Shown here: positions 1 through 8,295 of the stretch, one piece after another | Numbering within the stretch: the first letter of the stretch is position 1 | Layout: each line of letters begins with the position of its first letter | Source of the DNA: an uncultured Alteromonadaceae bacterium | Lineage (GTDB): Bacteria; Pseudomonadota; Gammaproteobacteria; Enterobacterales; Alteromonadaceae | Assembly: GCA_938085045.1 (NCBI GenBank) | Contig: CALKGI010000122.1 | Location: 1 to 35,826 of the forward strand | Length of the DNA stretch: 35,826 nucleotides | Direction of reading: 5' to 3' | The notes under the pieces: model-generated | What the model was told of the DNA's origin: nothing | The model's database searches: none | Seen by the model: the letters and a program-made list of their open reading frames with translations, nothing else | Made by a program: the position numbers and the translations under genes

Positions 1-2
1 GT

Positions 3-632
3 GACCGCTGGCGCAAAAAAATTATTACTTTGATAAGCAATAGTTTGTTGGGCAGACAAACCGCGCTTTTACCAACGTTCAATAACAAAATCAAACTGGT
101 CAACTTGCCAAAAAGTGATGGGCTAGAAATTGTTGAACGTAATGAGCACTACTATATTGTGGCCAAAAATCAGCAGGGGGTATTTGCCCTAACACACAGC
201 AGTTTGACTCGCGCCAAAGCTAAAATGCTTAACGCGCAGGCACAAGTGTTTGCTGATGCGTTTATTAGTAAAGATTTGAATGCTTTTGGTGAGTATCTTA
301 ATTTGGCTAAACAAAATCCAAAAAAGCAGATGGAAAAAATAGCACTGAGTTTACAAATCACCCCCAACAAAGCCACGGTATTGGCAACCGTGCCATGGCG
401 CAACAGCGTTTTTGAAACGCATGTTGAATTTAGTGACGGTCAAAAGTCGCGTGTCATGCGTTTTGTGTGGCGAGCCGAATCAGACAAGTTGATGTTTTTT
501 GGCCGAGGAAAAAATGAACTGGTGACCAAGTTGCTTTACCCAGTAGATAAGCACCATTTTGTAATCTTCGACCCAAAAGAACCAGATCACATGATGGTGA
601 GTGTTGTTGATGGGGTTATTACTGTTGATTGA
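3..632 (+). CDS. Unidentified protein, 3' part (cut by the left edge)
   Basis: The reading frame is open from the first bases of the window to a TGA at 630-632, so this is probably the C-terminal part of a larger gene. The first in-frame start-like codon is a TTG at 30, with no ribosome binding site, so I do not take it as the true start. About 209 residues are visible. They are soluble and mixed alpha/beta in character, with no membrane segments or catalytic motif I recognise. The tail (strands ending in VVDGVITVD) resembles the beta-rich C-terminal domains that follow serine-hydrolase or peptidase domains, but that is a guess. The gene converges on the fragment at 642-944. Confidence 0.6.
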   Translation, partial: DRWRKKIITLISNSLLGRQTALLPTFNNKIKLVNLPKSDGLEIVERNEHYYIVAKNQQGVFALTHSSLTRAKAKMLNAQAQVFADAFISKDLNAFGEYLNLAKQNPKKQMEKIALSLQITPNKATVLATVPWRNSVFETHVEFSDGQKSRVMRFVWRAESDKLMFFGRGKNELVTKLLYPVDKHHFVIFDPKEPDHMMVSVVDGVITVD

Positions 633-641
633 TATCGTGGG

Positions 642-944
642 TTATTCGTTAGGATCAATACCAGCTTTGCGAATAATGTTGAGTAATCTGGTTTTCTCTT
701 GTTCAAAGTTGATTCTATCTTGTTTAGATTTGATTTTTACTTGTTCCAAATCATCCAATAGGGATTCTTGTAGTCGCAGGTAATCTTCACGCGCCTGATA
801 GCGGTAGTATTGGGCTTGCTTGTCAGATATTTGTTTTAGTACTTTCATCGCTTGCCTCATCTTGGGCGTATTGAGTTTTTTGGGTAGCTGCTTCCAGCTC
901 TTGGCATTTTTGAAGAAGCAGGGCCAATAGTCACCAGTTTGCAT
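642..944 (-). pseudogene. Probable remnant of an Rpn-type (PD-(D/E)XK) nuclease/transposase, C-terminal part
   Basis: This 100-codon frame encodes a strongly charged helical protein with a coiled-coil-like end (residues ~35-95). The arrangement, a short W-x-Q-L-P-x-x-L-x-x-P-x-M-x-x-A-M segment followed by YYRYQAREDYLR and a Lys/Glu-rich helix, resembles the C-terminal tail of recombination-promoting nuclease (Rpn) family proteins. The nuclease core that should precede it is absent: reading upstream, the frame meets a stop about eight codons before the ATG. I therefore read it as a decayed remnant. It could instead be an unrelated small hypothetical gene. Identification rests on tail resemblance only. 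Confidence 0.35.
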
Positions 945-1166
945 TTTGTCTGGTTCACACCACTTATTTTATTGGTGGTTGAATATAGACTTGCTCAAGG
1001 GGCGCACGGTTAACCTTAGTCGGCAGCCTTAGTCGGCTTAGGTGCTTATGGGTGAGTTTAACGTCTACACTAGACTAAATATAATTTGAGCTGTCTATTT
1101 ATACAGTTGTATTGTAGGCTGCTTTTTAAGGTTTTGCCAATGATGTCGATAAAAACCTGATTATAT
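945..1166. other. Intergenic region with no gene seen
   Basis: About 220 nt lie between the nuclease-like fragment and the DMT permease. There is no convincing ORF. A 10-nt direct repeat (ccttagtcgg) occurs twice around 1015-1040. An imperfect stem (aggtttt/aaaacct, near 1128-1158) follows the permease stop but has no T-run on the minus strand, so it is only a weak terminator candidate. Confidence 0.4.
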
Positions 1167-2066
1167 TCAAAGCCGCTGATTAGAGGAGAAACGCAGCACG
1201 GTTTTTTTCCACTGATTAATCACATTACCAAAAACAACAAGCGTCAACCCGACTGTGGAGTAGATAGTCCACTGATAGTCTTCAAAAATACTCGATACAA
1301 TTAATGCCACTATGGGGGTGATCACCAGTAAATAGGCGGCGTTGTTTGCGCCAATTCTGTCTACCAATACCAAATATGCAGTAAAGCCGATGATTGATGC
1401 CGGGACGGCTAAATACAATAAACTGCCGATGTAGCGTAAGTCGGTGCTGATTGTAAAATCAAGCCCCTTTATCAATATCATTATCAACAGCGCTGCGCAG
1501 CCGTAAAGCATGGCATAGCTGGTGGCTGTAAAGGGCCCTATGTTATTGCGGGTGTTACGAATGCTGACCATGTTGCCCATCGAAAAAAACCAAGAACCGA
1601 GCAAAGCGTACATCAAACCGATTAACACGTTCGATGACCAGTTGGTTTGAAGTAAATCACTACCGAATAGTAAACAAATACCGCTCAAACCAATCACTAC
1701 ACTTAACCAAAAGTTGCTGTTGGTTGGCGTTTTGTAAATCAACCGGCCATGAATGGCATTGATGATTGGCACAGTTGCCATGATTACTGCAACCAAACCA
1801 CTGGGAATATAAAAGGTAGCATTGTAAAAGGCGATAAAATTGCAGCTGAAAAGGCAAAGTCCTTGTAAAGCAAAATACATTTGGTCACGGCGTTTTACCG
1901 ATTGTAGTTTGTTGAATACTTTGCCAAGAATGAACATCAGTACGACGGCGATTACAAATCGGTAGAGTATAGAGACTTCGGTTGGCACTTCGCCACCTTG
2001 CCATTTGATAGCAATCCACGAAGCGCCCCAAACCAATATCATCAGTAGATATAAAAAGACGGTCAT
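1167..2066 (-). CDS. EamA/DMT-superfamily inner-membrane transporter
   Basis: A 299-residue, highly hydrophobic protein with about ten predicted membrane helices in two repeats. This is the usual size and layout of EamA (DUF6) drug/metabolite transporters. The N-terminus (MILVWGASWIAIKW) and the second-half signature (AVPASIIGFTAYLVLVDRIGA) are typical of the family. The likely start is the ATG at 2066, preceded by AGGA about 8 nt upstream, rather than the in-frame TTG two codons earlier. It is divergent from an AraC-type regulator across about 110-170 nt, a common regulator/exporter arrangement, so the regulator may control it. The substrate cannot be told from sequence. Members export amino acids, metabolites or drugs. 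Confidence 0.88.
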   Translation of the reverse strand: MTVFLYLLMILVWGASWIAIKWQGGEVPTEVSILYRFVIAVVLMFILGKVFNKLQSVKRRDQMYFALQGLCLFSCNFIAFYNATFYIPSGLVAVIMATVPIINAIHGRLIYKTPTNSNFWLSVVIGLSGICLLFGSDLLQTNWSSNVLIGLMYALLGSWFFSMGNMVSIRNTRNNIGPFTATSYAMLYGCAALLIMILIKGLDFTISTDLRYIGSLLYLAVPASIIGFTAYLVLVDRIGANNAAYLLVITPIVALIVSSIFEDYQWTIYSTVGLTLVVFGNVINQWKKTVLRFSSNQRL

Positions 2067-2152
2067 ACTCAATTCCTGTTAATGGCTAAGACGTTATTAT
2101 GACTGACCTGTTTGCGGATTTCTGTCACAGGTTTGTTAAAACTCTCACAATA

Positions 2153-2179
2153 TTGCGGTTTTTATGCGGGTCTTATATT
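2153..2179 (+). promoter_or_regulatory. Possible promoter of the AraC regulator gene
   Basis: A TATATT -10-like hexamer (2174-2179) is preceded by TTGCGG (2153-2158) with a short 15-nt spacer. If used, transcription would start near 2186, after the GTG at 2182, which favours the internal ATG at 2236 as the translation start. An imperfect inverted repeat (cctgt/acagg, 2106-2131) in the same divergent region could be an operator. All of this is by eye and weak. Confidence 0.25.
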
Positions 2180-2235
2180 GAGTGTCTGGTTTGCGCCGGG
2201 TAAGCTGGAACAATGAAGATGCTAAGACAAAATTG

Positions 2236-3108
2236 ATGAAAGATACCCTGGCAAAACCGATTAGTTTTGAGCTTTCGCGTAAAATTTGTGTTCGTGAAAA
2301 ATCATTGAGCGCAGGATTGTCGTGGGCACATTATCAAAATGAAGATGAGCATTTGGTTTACGTCAATCAAAAGCAACACACCTTAAGTTTGTATTTGGCA
2401 GGCGGCTTTGAGACCCATCGTACGGATGTGCAGTCGGACTTTGGTGCGCCCGGTCTACTTTGCTTAATGCCAAAAGGTTGTGAAAGCCGTTGGCAGGTGG
2501 GCAATGTACAGCAAATGATGCATCTGTATTTCGACGAGCAGTATCTAAAGCAACTGGCATTAACCACTTTTGATATCGACCCTAGAACGTTAAACCTGCC
2601 AGAGTTGACCTTTTTTGAAAGTGCTGGTCTTGAGGCGATGATCCGCCATCAAATGGCGACAGTCGATTGGCAAGCTGGCGAAAATCAGTTGTTGATGGAA
2701 CAACTGACCAACACCATTTTGGTGTCTATGTTGCAAAACCAGCAAATAAGCCAGTTGTCGACCAAGGTTAAAGGTGGTTTGGCACCGAGAATTCAAGTAC
2801 AGGTCTGTGATTTTATTCATGCGAATTTTCACCGCCAAATATTTTTGTCAGAATTAGCACAGTTAGCTCAATTGAGCGAATATCACTTTTGCCGAATGTT
2901 TAAAGAAAACATGGCGCAAACCCCGCAAGAGTACTTAACCAAGGTGAGGGTTGAGCAGGTCAAATACTTGTGTCAAACGACCAAAAGTACTCTGTCACAA
3001 ATCGCTTTGCGCTGTGGTTTTGCTAATCAAAGTCACATGGGGCGTTATTTCAAGAAATTGGTGGGAGTTAGTCCTAGTCACTATCGTAAACACTTGTTGA
3101 ATTCTTAG
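2236..3108 (+). CDS. AraC/XylS-family transcriptional regulator
   Basis: The C-terminal ~100 residues form a classical double helix-turn-helix AraC domain: LSELAQLAQLSEYHFCRMFK for the first motif and SQIALRCGFANQSHMGRYFKKLVGVSPSHYRK for the second. The N-terminal ~170 residues resemble a cupin-like sensing domain (AraC-binding type). I choose the ATG at 2236 (290 aa). The upstream GTG at 2182 would add 18 residues but lies at or before the likely transcription start; neither has a strong ribosome binding site. It is divergent from the DMT permease at 1167-2066, a typical regulator-target pairing. Effector unknown. A 7-bp hairpin follows the stop codon directly. Confidence 0.88.
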   Translation: MKDTLAKPISFELSRKICVREKSLSAGLSWAHYQNEDEHLVYVNQKQHTLSLYLAGGFETHRTDVQSDFGAPGLLCLMPKGCESRWQVGNVQQMMHLYFDEQYLKQLALTTFDIDPRTLNLPELTFFESAGLEAMIRHQMATVDWQAGENQLLMEQLTNTILVSMLQNQQISQLSTKVKGGLAPRIQVQVCDFIHANFHRQIFLSELAQLAQLSEYHFCRMFKENMAQTPQEYLTKVRVEQVKYLCQTTKSTLSQIALRCGFANQSHMGRYFKKLVGVSPSHYRKHLLNS

Positions 3109-3128
3109 CTGTTGATATTTGTCAACAG
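3109..3128 (+). terminator. Hairpin directly after the AraC gene
   Basis: A perfect 7-bp inverted repeat (CTGTTGA / TCAACAG) with a 6-nt loop begins one base after the AraC stop codon. It is followed by only three T residues, so it is a weak intrinsic-terminator candidate between converging genes. Confidence 0.4.
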
Positions 3129-3172
3129 TTTCACTGAGGTTAATCGATATCATGTTTTGAGGATGTCGCTCC

Positions 3173-3196
3173 AAAAATCAACAGACCTTAGGGTCT
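3173..3196 (-). terminator. Probable terminator of the aryl polyene operon
   Basis: On the minus strand, four bases after the MipA/OmpV stop, a 5-bp stem (AGACC/GGTCT, loop CTAA) is followed by GTTGATTTTT, that is a run of five T. The stem is short but position and T-run fit an intrinsic terminator ending the long operon. Confidence 0.45.
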
Positions 3197-3199
3197 ACA

Positions 3200-4036
3200 T
3201 CAATTCCCCGAAAACAACCAAGCATAAGCAAAGCCTATTGAGCCGTTATTTTCTTTACGCACCAGCGGGCTGTCGTCAAAGGTTGCACCACTAATATTAC
3301 TGTAACGGGCGAATATACCCGCGCGATAGCCTTCTCCTTCAAAGTTTACGCCTGCCAGTATGTCGGTGCCAGCATAACCCGTATCAGAGGTGTAGCTGCT
3401 GCGTGACGGCGTAATGTATTGGTTATCAACACCGTAGAAGTAGTTGTTGTATTTTGAGTCTGCGAATTTCACTCGGCCTTTTAGGGTAAATTGCCAAGTG
3501 CTTTGCGCACTCAATGCCCGTCTTTTTGATGCCCAGTTAAGCGAGGTTTCACCCTGCCAGCCAATGTTTTTGATGCCACTGTCAAACGAAAATGCCGCGC
3601 GAGTGGTTGCCTGAACAAACAATGATTTGTCTTTGCTCGGGTACCAGTTAAGCGCAGGCCCTATGGCCCCAACCCAGCCTAAATCGGTCATACCGATACG
3701 GGCTTGGTTATCTTTGCTGTCGACTTTGATACTGCCTTGACCTGAAAAAGTCAGTGAGAATGATTCACTGTCCCACAGTTTTTGTACTATGCCAGAACGG
3801 TCTATAGAGAGTTTTTCGCTTTTATAACGAATGTACGGAAAGGGCAGTACGATGGTTTGTGATTGGTCGGCACCTGCGTAGTGGGGCAGTGAAGCACCAA
3901 ACACGCCAACACCAAAGGTCCATTTGCCTTTTTTAGGCTTTTCACTGTCTGTTGCGTTGTCGGCAAAAGCAGGTTGGCTTAATAGTGTTAGGGCCAATAG
4001 GGTAAAGGTTGGTTTCAACTTTTTTGTTAGAGTCAT
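3200..4036 (-). CDS. MipA/OmpV-family outer-membrane protein, last gene of the APE operon
   Basis: A 278-residue protein with an N-terminal signal peptide (positively charged start, hydrophobic core, cleavage likely after AFA near residue 26). The rest alternates in amphipathic beta-strand fashion and ends in F-S-G-N. The stretch FGVGVFGASLPHYAGADQS, followed by LPFPYIRYKSEKLSIDRSGI, is the recognisable start of the MipA/OmpV family: beta-barrel proteins reported to scaffold MltA in E. coli or act as porins. I use the ATG at 4036; a GTG one codon upstream is possible. It starts 6 nt after the ketosynthase stop, so it is presumably co-transcribed with the pigment genes and may help place the lipid or its exporter in the outer membrane. 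That role is inference. Confidence 0.85.
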   Translation of the reverse strand: MTLTKKLKPTFTLLALTLLSQPAFADNATDSEKPKKGKWTFGVGVFGASLPHYAGADQSQTIVLPFPYIRYKSEKLSIDRSGIVQKLWDSESFSLTFSGQGSIKVDSKDNQARIGMTDLGWVGAIGPALNWYPSKDKSLFVQATTRAAFSFDSGIKNIGWQGETSLNWASKRRALSAQSTWQFTLKGRVKFADSKYNNYFYGVDNQYITPSRSSYTSDTGYAGTDILAGVNFEGEGYRAGIFARYSNISGATFDDSPLVRKENNGSIGFAYAWLFSGN

Positions 4037-4042
4037 CACAGG

Positions 4043-5278
4043 TTACGCCCACCGTTTAAAAATTAATGAAGTATTGATGCCGCCAAAGGCGAAGTTGTTG
4101 GTCATTACGTATTCGCTTTGCATGTTACGTCCTTCACCCATGATGTAGTCGAGTTCACCCATTTCAGGGTCGACGTGGGTTAAATTGGCTGTTTGGCAAT
4201 ACCAGTCGTTGTTCATCATTTGAATGCTGGCCCACGCTTCGATTGCACCACAAGCCCCAAGCGTATGGCCAAGGTAGCTTTTAAGTGAACTCATCATGAC
4301 ATCTTTGCCAAAGGTGGCGCTGGTAGCAATAGATTCGGCCAAATCGCCAGTGACTGTGGCCGTGCCATGTCCGTTAACGTATTTGATTTGCGCAGGCGAA
4401 ATTTTAGCTTCGTTTATGGCCAGTTCCATCGCTACCTGCATGGTTTGTGCGGTGGGCTGGGTAACGTGCTGGCCGTCTGAGTTGGTGCCAAATCCGACCA
4501 ATTCTGCGTAAATGGTCGCGCCACGTGCTTTGGCGTGTTCAAGCTCTTCTAATATCAAGGTGCCTGCACCTTCGCCAATCACCAAACCATCACGTTTTAT
4601 GTCATAAGGGCGAGGATAACCTTTGGGTTGGTTGTTTTGGGTGCTGGTGGCATAAAGTGTATCGAAAACCGCGGCTTCGGTGGCGCATAGTTCTTCGGCG
4701 CCTCCGGCTATCATAATTTTTTGTTGACCAAATTTTATCGCTTCATAGGCATACCCTATGCCTTGTGAACCCGATGTACAGGCAGAACTGGTGGTGATCA
4801 CTCGTCCCTTAACACCAAAAAACAAACCAACATTTACAGGCGTAGTGTGGGCCATCATTTGAATGTAAGTGGTGGCTGTTACGCCAGTCATGTCGGCGTC
4901 GAGCAGCATTTTACCAAAGGCTTTAAATGGTGGTGTTGAGCCAATAGATGAGCCGTAGGCAATACCGGTACTACCATCTTGAATTTCTGGACTGCCAAGC
5001 AAACCCGCTTGTATCAAGGCTCGTTCGGTTGCGACAGTTGACATTAACGACACTCGGCCCATTGAACGTACTTGTTTGCGTTTGTAGTGGGCGGGTTTTT
5101 CAAAATCGAGTATCGGCGCGGCTAGACGAGTGTTGAGCTCTTCATATTTATCCCAATCTTTATAATAACAAACCGCGTTTTCGCCTTTTTTAAGATTGTT
5201 CGAGAAATCATTCCAGTTATCGCCAAGGGCTGTGATGGTCGACATACCAGTGACCACCACTCGCTTTAATCCGTTCAT
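4043..5278 (-). CDS. Beta-ketoacyl-ACP synthase (FabF-like, ApeR-type)
   Basis: A 411-residue thiolase-fold condensing enzyme with the complete Cys-His-His triad: C167 in SSACTSGSQ, H304 in NGHGTATVTGD, H338 in YLGHTLGACGA. The C-terminal NNFAFGGINTS loop is typical of FabF/KAS II enzymes. In aryl polyene clusters such KSs carry out decarboxylative Claisen condensation of malonyl-ACP with the growing polyene; by gene order it corresponds to the second, stand-alone KS (ApeR in E. coli/Xenorhabdus). Its ATG overlaps the ketoreductase stop by one base (TAATG), indicating translational coupling. Confidence 0.93.
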   Translation of the reverse strand: MNGLKRVVVTGMSTITALGDNWNDFSNNLKKGENAVCYYKDWDKYEELNTRLAAPILDFEKPAHYKRKQVRSMGRVSLMSTVATERALIQAGLLGSPEIQDGSTGIAYGSSIGSTPPFKAFGKMLLDADMTGVTATTYIQMMAHTTPVNVGLFFGVKGRVITTSSACTSGSQGIGYAYEAIKFGQQKIMIAGGAEELCATEAAVFDTLYATSTQNNQPKGYPRPYDIKRDGLVIGEGAGTLILEELEHAKARGATIYAELVGFGTNSDGQHVTQPTAQTMQVAMELAINEAKISPAQIKYVNGHGTATVTGDLAESIATSATFGKDVMMSSLKSYLGHTLGACGAIEAWASIQMMNNDWYCQTANLTHVDPEMGELDYIMGEGRNMQSEYVMTNNFAFGGINTSLIFKRWA

Positions 5279-6024
5279 TAGGCTATTCCTCCGTTAACTG
5301 AGATCACCTGACGGGTAATATAAGCAGCACCTTCAGACATTAAAAAGTCAACGGTAGCCGCCACTTCTTCGGGTTTGCCCATGCGTCTTAGGGGGATCAT
5401 TTTTTTGATTTCTTTAAGGTCTAGTTCGCTCGCCATGTCGGTTTCAATTAAACCCGGGGCGACACAGTTAACGGTGATTTTACGTTTGGCCAGTTCTAAT
5501 GAAAGGGCTTTGGTGGCGCCAATCAGGCCGGCTTTGGCCGCACTGTAGTTTACTTGTCCACGGTTGCCTATTTCGCCAGACAATGACGACATAGTGACAA
5601 TTCTGCCGCCTTTTTTGGCCTGTACCATAGGCATAATGATGGGTTGCAATACATTGTAAAAACCATCGAGATTGGTGCCTATTACACTGTCCCATTCTTC
5701 ACCGGTCATTGCCGGAAAAGCGGTGTCTCGGGTGATGCCAGCGTTACAAATTACGCCATAATAAACACCATGGGTTTGCATGTCTTGTTCGATAACGGCG
5801 CGGGTAGTTTCGCGCTTTGAGATATCAAATTGCACCAGTGATGCCTCAACGCCCAACGCTTTTATTTGCTCAACGGTGTCCAGTGCTTGGGTTTCATCGC
5901 TGCGGTAATGCACGGCAATATCAAAGCCTGATTTGGCCAATGTTATAGCAACAGTTTTGCCAATGCCCTTGCTAGAACCTGTGACTAAGACTCTTTTTCG
6001 TGATGCTTGAGTTGAATCGTTCAT
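5278..6024 (-). CDS. 3-oxoacyl-ACP reductase (FabG-like SDR, ApeQ-type)
   Basis: A 248-residue short-chain dehydrogenase/reductase. The NADPH-binding motif TGSSKGIG (15-22), NAG (94-96) and catalytic S147, Y160 and K164 (NYSAAKAG) are all present, followed by the FabG-like VAPGLIETDM segment. It should reduce the 3-keto group made by the ketosynthases to the hydroxyl later dehydrated to a double bond. It overlaps the upstream dehydratase by 4 nt (ATGA) and the downstream KS by 1 nt, so the DH-KR-KS trio is translated as a coupled unit. FabG of primary fatty acid synthesis is unlikely in this context. Confidence 0.93.
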   Translation of the reverse strand: MNDSTQASRKRVLVTGSSKGIGKTVAITLAKSGFDIAVHYRSDETQALDTVEQIKALGVEASLVQFDISKRETTRAVIEQDMQTHGVYYGVICNAGITRDTAFPAMTGEEWDSVIGTNLDGFYNVLQPIIMPMVQAKKGGRIVTMSSLSGEIGNRGQVNYSAAKAGLIGATKALSLELAKRKITVNCVAPGLIETDMASELDLKEIKKMIPLRRMGKPEEVAATVDFLMSEGAAYITRQVISVNGGIA

Positions 6025-6515
6025 GGCTTTATCTCCGCGTCATTTGGTTGAGTTCGGGTTTGAGCTTCTGGTTGTGTTTGAGGCGTAGCTCGTTGAGGTA
6101 GAAAAACGTTGATTTTGGCATCGACCAACTCTTGGTCGTTGTGTTTTATTTGGCATTGAAAAACCCGCAAACCCGATTCTTCTTCGTACAATCTACTTAC
6201 GTGAATGTTCAGCTCGCTACCAAGGGTAAACCAAGGTGTCGTGGGTTGATATTTTCGACTGCCGAGCAGGTAACCTATTTCTACTTCAAGGCCTGCGTCT
6301 AACGCATCGGCACCAGCAAACGCGGCAATGGCTTGTGCCATGTATTCTACGCCGATATAACTGGGCACTGCTTTTTTTGAGGTATCAAAAAATGGGCTTG
6401 TCTCAGTGATTTTAACACTGCAAACCGCTGTTTCTTCATCATAATGGCTTAAGCAGTCAATTAAAATCATCGGTTGGCGATGGGGCAGTACTTGTTCAAT
6501 GGTATAGCTATTCAT
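6021..6515 (-). CDS. 3-hydroxyacyl-ACP dehydratase, hotdog fold (ApeP-type)
   Basis: A 164-residue hotdog-fold protein. LPHRQPMILID near the N-terminus carries the catalytic-type His (H12), and the central helix GVEYMAQAIAAF supplies the acidic partner (E57), the His/Glu pair of FabZ-like dehydratases. In aryl polyene systems ApeP acts with the shorter ApeI to dehydrate the 3-hydroxyacyl-ACP to the trans-enoyl product. The last ~20 residues are a Gln/Thr/Pro-rich tail with no family counterpart that I know. It overlaps the KS upstream by 4 nt and the KR downstream by 4 nt. Confidence 0.9.
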   Translation of the reverse strand: MNSYTIEQVLPHRQPMILIDCLSHYDEETAVCSVKITETSPFFDTSKKAVPSYIGVEYMAQAIAAFAGADALDAGLEVEIGYLLGSRKYQPTTPWFTLGSELNIHVSRLYEEESGLRVFQCQIKHNDQELVDAKINVFLPQRATPQTQPEAQTRTQPNDAEIKP

Positions 6516-7711
6516 TTAGGGTTCCTCGCCAATATCAGGCTGACATTACTGCCACCAAAGGCAAACGAGTTCGACAAACACGCTTTTATCGGGGAGTCTT
6601 GGCGATTGTTTTTAGTGATTAACGATAACGGGGGAATTTGTTCGTCATAAACGTCATCAAAATGGTGTGGCGGCAATTGGTTATCTGCATTTAATTGGCT
6701 CATCGCCAAATAACAAATGCCCGCTTCAATGGCACCCGCACCGGCCAGTGTATGGCCTGTAAAGGGTTTGGTTGAGCTGCATGGCACATTTTGACCACCA
6801 AGACGATTAATCGCAGTGCCTTCCATTAAGTCATTTTTCGGTGTGGCGGTACCGTGCAGGTTTATGTAATCAATATCATTGATGGCGAGCCCGGCAGTTT
6901 TAAGGGCCTGTTGCATTGATGATAACGCGCCATCACCTTGGGGGTGAGGGGCCGACATATGGTGGGCATCAGACGATTCTCCAAAACCTGCTAGCATTAT
7001 GCCGCTATCGCCTTTTTCTATGATGAATAATGCAGCACCTTCGCCGATATTAATGCCACTGCGATTGGCACTGAAAGGGTTGGTCAAGTCAAACGACAGT
7101 GATTCAAGTGCATGAAAACCGTTTAAGGTCAGTCGGCATAAGCTGTCTACACCACCGGCAATTACGCAATCAAGCATGCCTATTTCGAGCATGTTGGCGG
7201 CACTGATTAAGGCTTTGGCACCAGAAGAGCAAGCGGTTGAAACCGACATCGCCAAGCCATCAATGCCCGCGAGTTTGGCGAGATAGGTGGCGGGTGCGCC
7301 CATTTCTTGTTTACAGTAATCGTAATCTTTGGGTAGTTGACCCTTTTGTTTTTGGTGTTTAAACGCTTGCTCGGCTTCGAGCGTGCCAGAGGTGCTGGTG
7401 CCAAGAATAACGCCTACGCGTTCGCTGCCATATTTTTTGATGGCGGCATCGACACTCGGTTTGATTTGCTGGTAGGCCATAAAGGCAAATTGGTTGCAAC
7501 GGCTTTTGTCGGTGTCAATCCAGTTTGTGGTGTCGGGCAGGGGATTTGTCACCGCGCCTACGGTAATGCTTGCTTCGTCAATCCAGCCATTTTGTTTAGA
7601 CATACACTCATGTGGGCTGCCAAACAGGTTCTGCCAGGTTTGCTCAGTGCCTTGGCCGAGTGCACTGACAATGCCAAGGTCGGTTAATATGATGTTGTTC
7701 ACTGGGTCCAT
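6512..7711 (-). CDS. Beta-ketoacyl-ACP synthase (FabB/F-like, ApeO-type)
   Basis: A 399-residue ketosynthase with an intact catalytic triad: C161 in VSTACSSGA, H286 in NLHGTATPKND, H320 in PFTGHTLAGAGA. The C-terminal NSFAFGGSN loop is standard. By position in the operon it matches ApeO, reported to pair with a chain-length-factor-like partner (here the gene at 20042-20764) to form the main elongating KS/CLF complex. The pair is separated by about 12 kb within the same operon. Its ATG lies 13 nt inside the DUF3261 gene. Confidence 0.92.
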   Translation of the reverse strand: MDPVNNIILTDLGIVSALGQGTEQTWQNLFGSPHECMSKQNGWIDEASITVGAVTNPLPDTTNWIDTDKSRCNQFAFMAYQQIKPSVDAAIKKYGSERVGVILGTSTSGTLEAEQAFKHQKQKGQLPKDYDYCKQEMGAPATYLAKLAGIDGLAMSVSTACSSGAKALISAANMLEIGMLDCVIAGGVDSLCRLTLNGFHALESLSFDLTNPFSANRSGINIGEGAALFIIEKGDSGIMLAGFGESSDAHHMSAPHPQGDGALSSMQQALKTAGLAINDIDYINLHGTATPKNDLMEGTAINRLGGQNVPCSSTKPFTGHTLAGAGAIEAGICYLAMSQLNADNQLPPHHFDDVYDEQIPPLSLITKNNRQDSPIKACLSNSFAFGGSNVSLILARNPK

Positions 7712-8295
7712 TCTTCCAAAGTTTTGATGGTCAGCCGATAACCTCGACTGTGGTTTTCAAAAGTTGTTTGTTGTGCTTGAGCATTAATGGTGATGATAGG
7801 CTGTTTGCTTTGTATTACCACTCTTTTTACCGCGGGCTCTAATCCACTTTGTGTCATTTGAGCACCCGTGAGGTGCGCATTAATGCTTTTAATTGGCCAA
7901 TGTACCAGCTGAAAATCGGCCAACAAGTATTGTGGTTTTATGGCCTTAGCCAATGGTGATTGTTTTAACTGCCAAGGTTTATGGTCAAACCACACCAATT
8001 CAAACAATTCAAGGCCGCTTACTGTGGTGCCGACCATCACAATGTTGTCTACATTGAGCTCAACTTGCACCAGCAATTCATATTCGTTGTCGTTATGAGT
8101 GCCTTTAATGTGCGACAAATAACCTTTACCCACTAAGCTGGCAGGGGTTTTGGCCAAAGTGTATTGGCTATTTTTGGTCAATGCAACCGCATTGGGTTGA
8201 ATCGCTGCGCGTTGTGAATTGCTTGCACAGCTACACAGTAGTAATAGCGTTAGGAGCTGGAGTGTGGCTTTTCCTAGGTGATTTACTGTTTGCAT
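7699..8295 (-). CDS. DUF3261 outer-membrane-type lipoprotein of APE clusters
   Basis: A 198-residue protein with a lipoprotein signal: charged/polar start, hydrophobic LLTLLLL, and a lipobox ending at C23 (LCSC). The mature part is beta-rich. Its size, lipobox and place between the flavoprotein and the ApeO-type KS match the DUF3261 lipoproteins repeatedly found in aryl polyene operons. A role in export or outer-membrane insertion of the polyene lipid, perhaps together with the LolA-like protein, is inferred; no activity is established. It overlaps the flavoprotein by 13 nt and the KS by 13 nt. Confidence 0.82.
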   Translation of the reverse strand: MQTVNHLGKATLQLLTLLLLCSCASNSQRAAIQPNAVALTKNSQYTLAKTPASLVGKGYLSHIKGTHNDNEYELLVQVELNVDNIVMVGTTVSGLELFELVWFDHKPWQLKQSPLAKAIKPQYLLADFQLVHWPIKSINAHLTGAQMTQSGLEPAVKRVVIQSKQPIITINAQAQQTTFENHSRGYRLTIKTLEEWTQ

